Source of the DNA: Anaerolineae bacterium | GTDB lineage: Bacteria > Chloroflexota > Anaerolineae > JAADDB01 | NCBI GenBank assembly: GCA_015486895.1 | Contig: WFQT01000251.1 | Coordinates: forward strand, 1 to 5,958 | Direction of reading: 5' to 3' | DNA length: 5,958 bases | Shown: positions 5,403 to 5,958 of the stretch, one piece after another | Layout of the letters: every line of letters starts with the position of its first letter | How positions within the stretch are numbered: the first letter of the stretch is position 1 | Translations under genes and position numbers: made by a program | The notes under the pieces: generated by a model | What the model was told of the DNA's origin: nothing | Databases searched by the model: none | What the model saw: the letters and a program-made list of their open reading frames with translations, nothing else

Positions 5403-5628
5403 ACAGAATTTCTACCTGGTGAAGAGTCGGGGATGATCTGGCCTGCCATTGAAATGGGTATGTCCTGGCTCGGTTGCGAACCATCTCATGGCCTTTGCTC
5501 CTTCGCACCTTTGCGTTTGGCTTTTGGTTCTGGCTTGGCTAGGTTAGGACACACTGAATTCATTGGTAGCGCTCAAAAGTAGTGTGATGGGTGGGGAAAC
5601 GCTGCGAGCTGCTTGCACTCACCTGTTT
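5403..5628. other. Non-coding stretch after the methyltransferase gene
   Basis: No supported gene on either strand. Present are a small CCAT/ATGG hairpin at 5446-5457, three tandem 8-base words at 5492-5515, and G-rich sequence near 5588-5597. No stem followed by a T tract was found, so no terminator is called for the feo-methyltransferase transcript. Together with the palindromic elements to its right it forms a gene-free end of 556 bases. Confidence 0.6.
5492..5515. repeat. Three tandem copies of an 8-base word (CCTTTGCT, CCTTCGCA, CCTTTGCG)
   Basis: CCTTTGCT (5492-5499), CCTTCGCA (5500-5507) and CCTTTGCG (5508-5515) follow one another without gaps and share C-C-T-T-y-G-C. This is like the phased short words upstream of feoA but with a different word. 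Such clusters occur as dispersed intergenic repeats in environmental bacteria; no function is inferred. Confidence 0.5.
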
Positions 5629-5785
5629 GGAGTACCGGATGAATCCGGCACTCCAGGCGGGCTGGCGCCTGCCGAACCGGACGTCGGATGGGTAAGAACG
5701 CTCTTTCGACGAAAGAACAGTCTCGATCAGAGAGCGTTCTGTTCGGTGCCGCAGGCGCCTCTAGTGCCGAATTTATTCGGTGCTA
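5629..5785. repeat. Compound nested inverted-repeat element bounded by two related hairpins
   Basis: Left hairpin (5629-5654): GGAGT a CCGGAT, GA loop, ATCCGG c ACTCC. Right hairpin (5762-5785): TAGTGCCGAAT, TT loop, ATTCGGTGCTA, all 11 positions pairing with two G-U. The two share an AGTxCCGxAT / ATxCGGxxCT pattern, so they look like related copies. Between them, GGCGCCTG and CCGAAC (5664-5677) pair with GTTCGG (5741-5746) and CAGGCGCC (5752-5759), with a small bulge. Within that, AGAACGCTCT (5695-5704) is the exact complement of AGAGCGTTCT (5731-5740), and CTTTC/GAAAG (5703-5707, 5711-5715) makes an inner hairpin. No protein is encoded. The layout resembles a non-autonomous mobile or REP-like element, or a structured RNA; which one is undecided. 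Confidence 0.65.
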
Positions 5786-5826
5786 CTTCCGCCCTCACCT
5801 ATCACCCCAGACGCCTTCGGCGGCTT

Positions 5827-5868
5827 TCCCCTCTTCCCTCTCCCAATTTTGGGAGGGGAAAGAGGGGG
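5827..5868. repeat. Long C/G-rich hairpin (pyrimidine arm, then purine arm)
   Basis: A pyrimidine arm (5827-5846, ending CTCTCCCAA) pairs with a purine arm (5849-5868, beginning TTGGGAGGGG) over about 20 positions with one mismatch (C5836/A5859) and a few G-U pairs, leaving a TT loop. No T tract follows, so it is not an intrinsic terminator. Strand-asymmetric C/G palindromes of this kind are common intergenic repeats in Chloroflexota-like genomes, from memory. Confidence 0.55.
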
Positions 5869-5894
5869 ATTCGGCAGCCAGCATGTCGCCGTAG

Positions 5895-5931
5895 CCCCCT
5901 CCTTCGCCCATGAAATGGGAAAAGGGGAGGG
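5895..5931. repeat. Second C/G-rich hairpin
   Basis: CCCA (5907-5910) pairs with TGGG (5916-5919) around a TGAAA loop. After a 2x2 internal loop, CTCCTT (5899-5904) pairs with AAGGGG (5922-5927) with one G-U, then CCC/GGG (5895-5897, 5929-5931). It lies 26 bases after the first C/G hairpin with the same pyrimidine-then-purine polarity. The G-rich right side continues past the stem (GTTGGGGGTG, 5931-5940). Confidence 0.45.
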
Positions 5932-5958
5932 TTGGGGGTGAATGAGGGCGAATAGGCG

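Noticed and set aside
5536..5552. DtxR/IdeR-like half site TAGGTTAGG
   Set aside because: Only one half site, no palindromic partner, and it lies after the operon rather than before a gene.
5563..5913. Open frame of 116 codons at the right end
   Set aside because: It runs across the inverted-repeat element and both C/G hairpins, so its product is a translation of palindromes with no domain or ribosome binding site.

Overview
The window carries a bacterial ferrous-iron uptake (Feo) locus, all on the + strand, followed by a repeat-rich non-coding end. Gene order: the 3' tail of one feoA (from position 2), a short repeat-filled gap, two complete feoA genes, a feoB split into two cistrons (GTP-binding domain, then helical GDI domain plus membrane permease), a DUF2325-type coiled-coil protein, a small FeoC-like winged-helix protein with a cysteine cluster, and an integral-membrane methyltransferase of the isoprenylcysteine carboxyl methyltransferase (ICMT)/PEMT type. 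About 550 bases of non-coding, strongly palindromic sequence close the window.

How the parts fit: FeoB is the GTP-dependent Fe(II) permease of the inner membrane. Here the G domain and the permease are made from two reading frames, the second with its own strong ribosome binding site. FeoA proteins are small SH3-like cytosolic partners of FeoB. There are three, of two visible subtypes: two share the C-terminal motif YHLSLRKEEA and one has RLALGHGMAHKI. The FeoC-like protein and the DUF2325 protein carry the same spaced cysteine motif, C-x2-C-P-x4-C, which could hold an Fe-S cluster in both and so make both iron- or redox-responsive. This shared motif is the most interesting protein-level observation. 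The DUF2325 protein, lying between feoB and feoC, is the best candidate for an undescribed Feo component.

Organism: multiple feoA genes, a split feoB and a cysteine-bearing FeoC suggest an anaerobic or microaerophilic bacterium of middling GC content. Clusters of short phased words (CGCTGAT/ATCTGCG) and C/G-rich hairpins between genes remind me of intergenic repeats in Chloroflexota-like and other environmental genomes. This placement is a guess and no phylum can be fixed from the window.

Layout: 2-67 feoA tail; 68-281 gap with an imperfect palindromic repeat element; 282-772 two feoA; 787-3047 split feoB; 3048-3139 gap with a strong hairpin; 3143-4333 DUF2325 protein; 4334-4570 gap with a weak hairpin and no gene; 4571-4837 feoC-like; 4839-5402 methyltransferase; 5403-5958 no gene, but an 8-base tandem repeat, a nested inverted-repeat element of about 157 bases, and two C/G-rich hairpins. 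No rRNA, tRNA, CRISPR array or transposase gene was seen, and no convincing intrinsic terminator or sigma-70 promoter.
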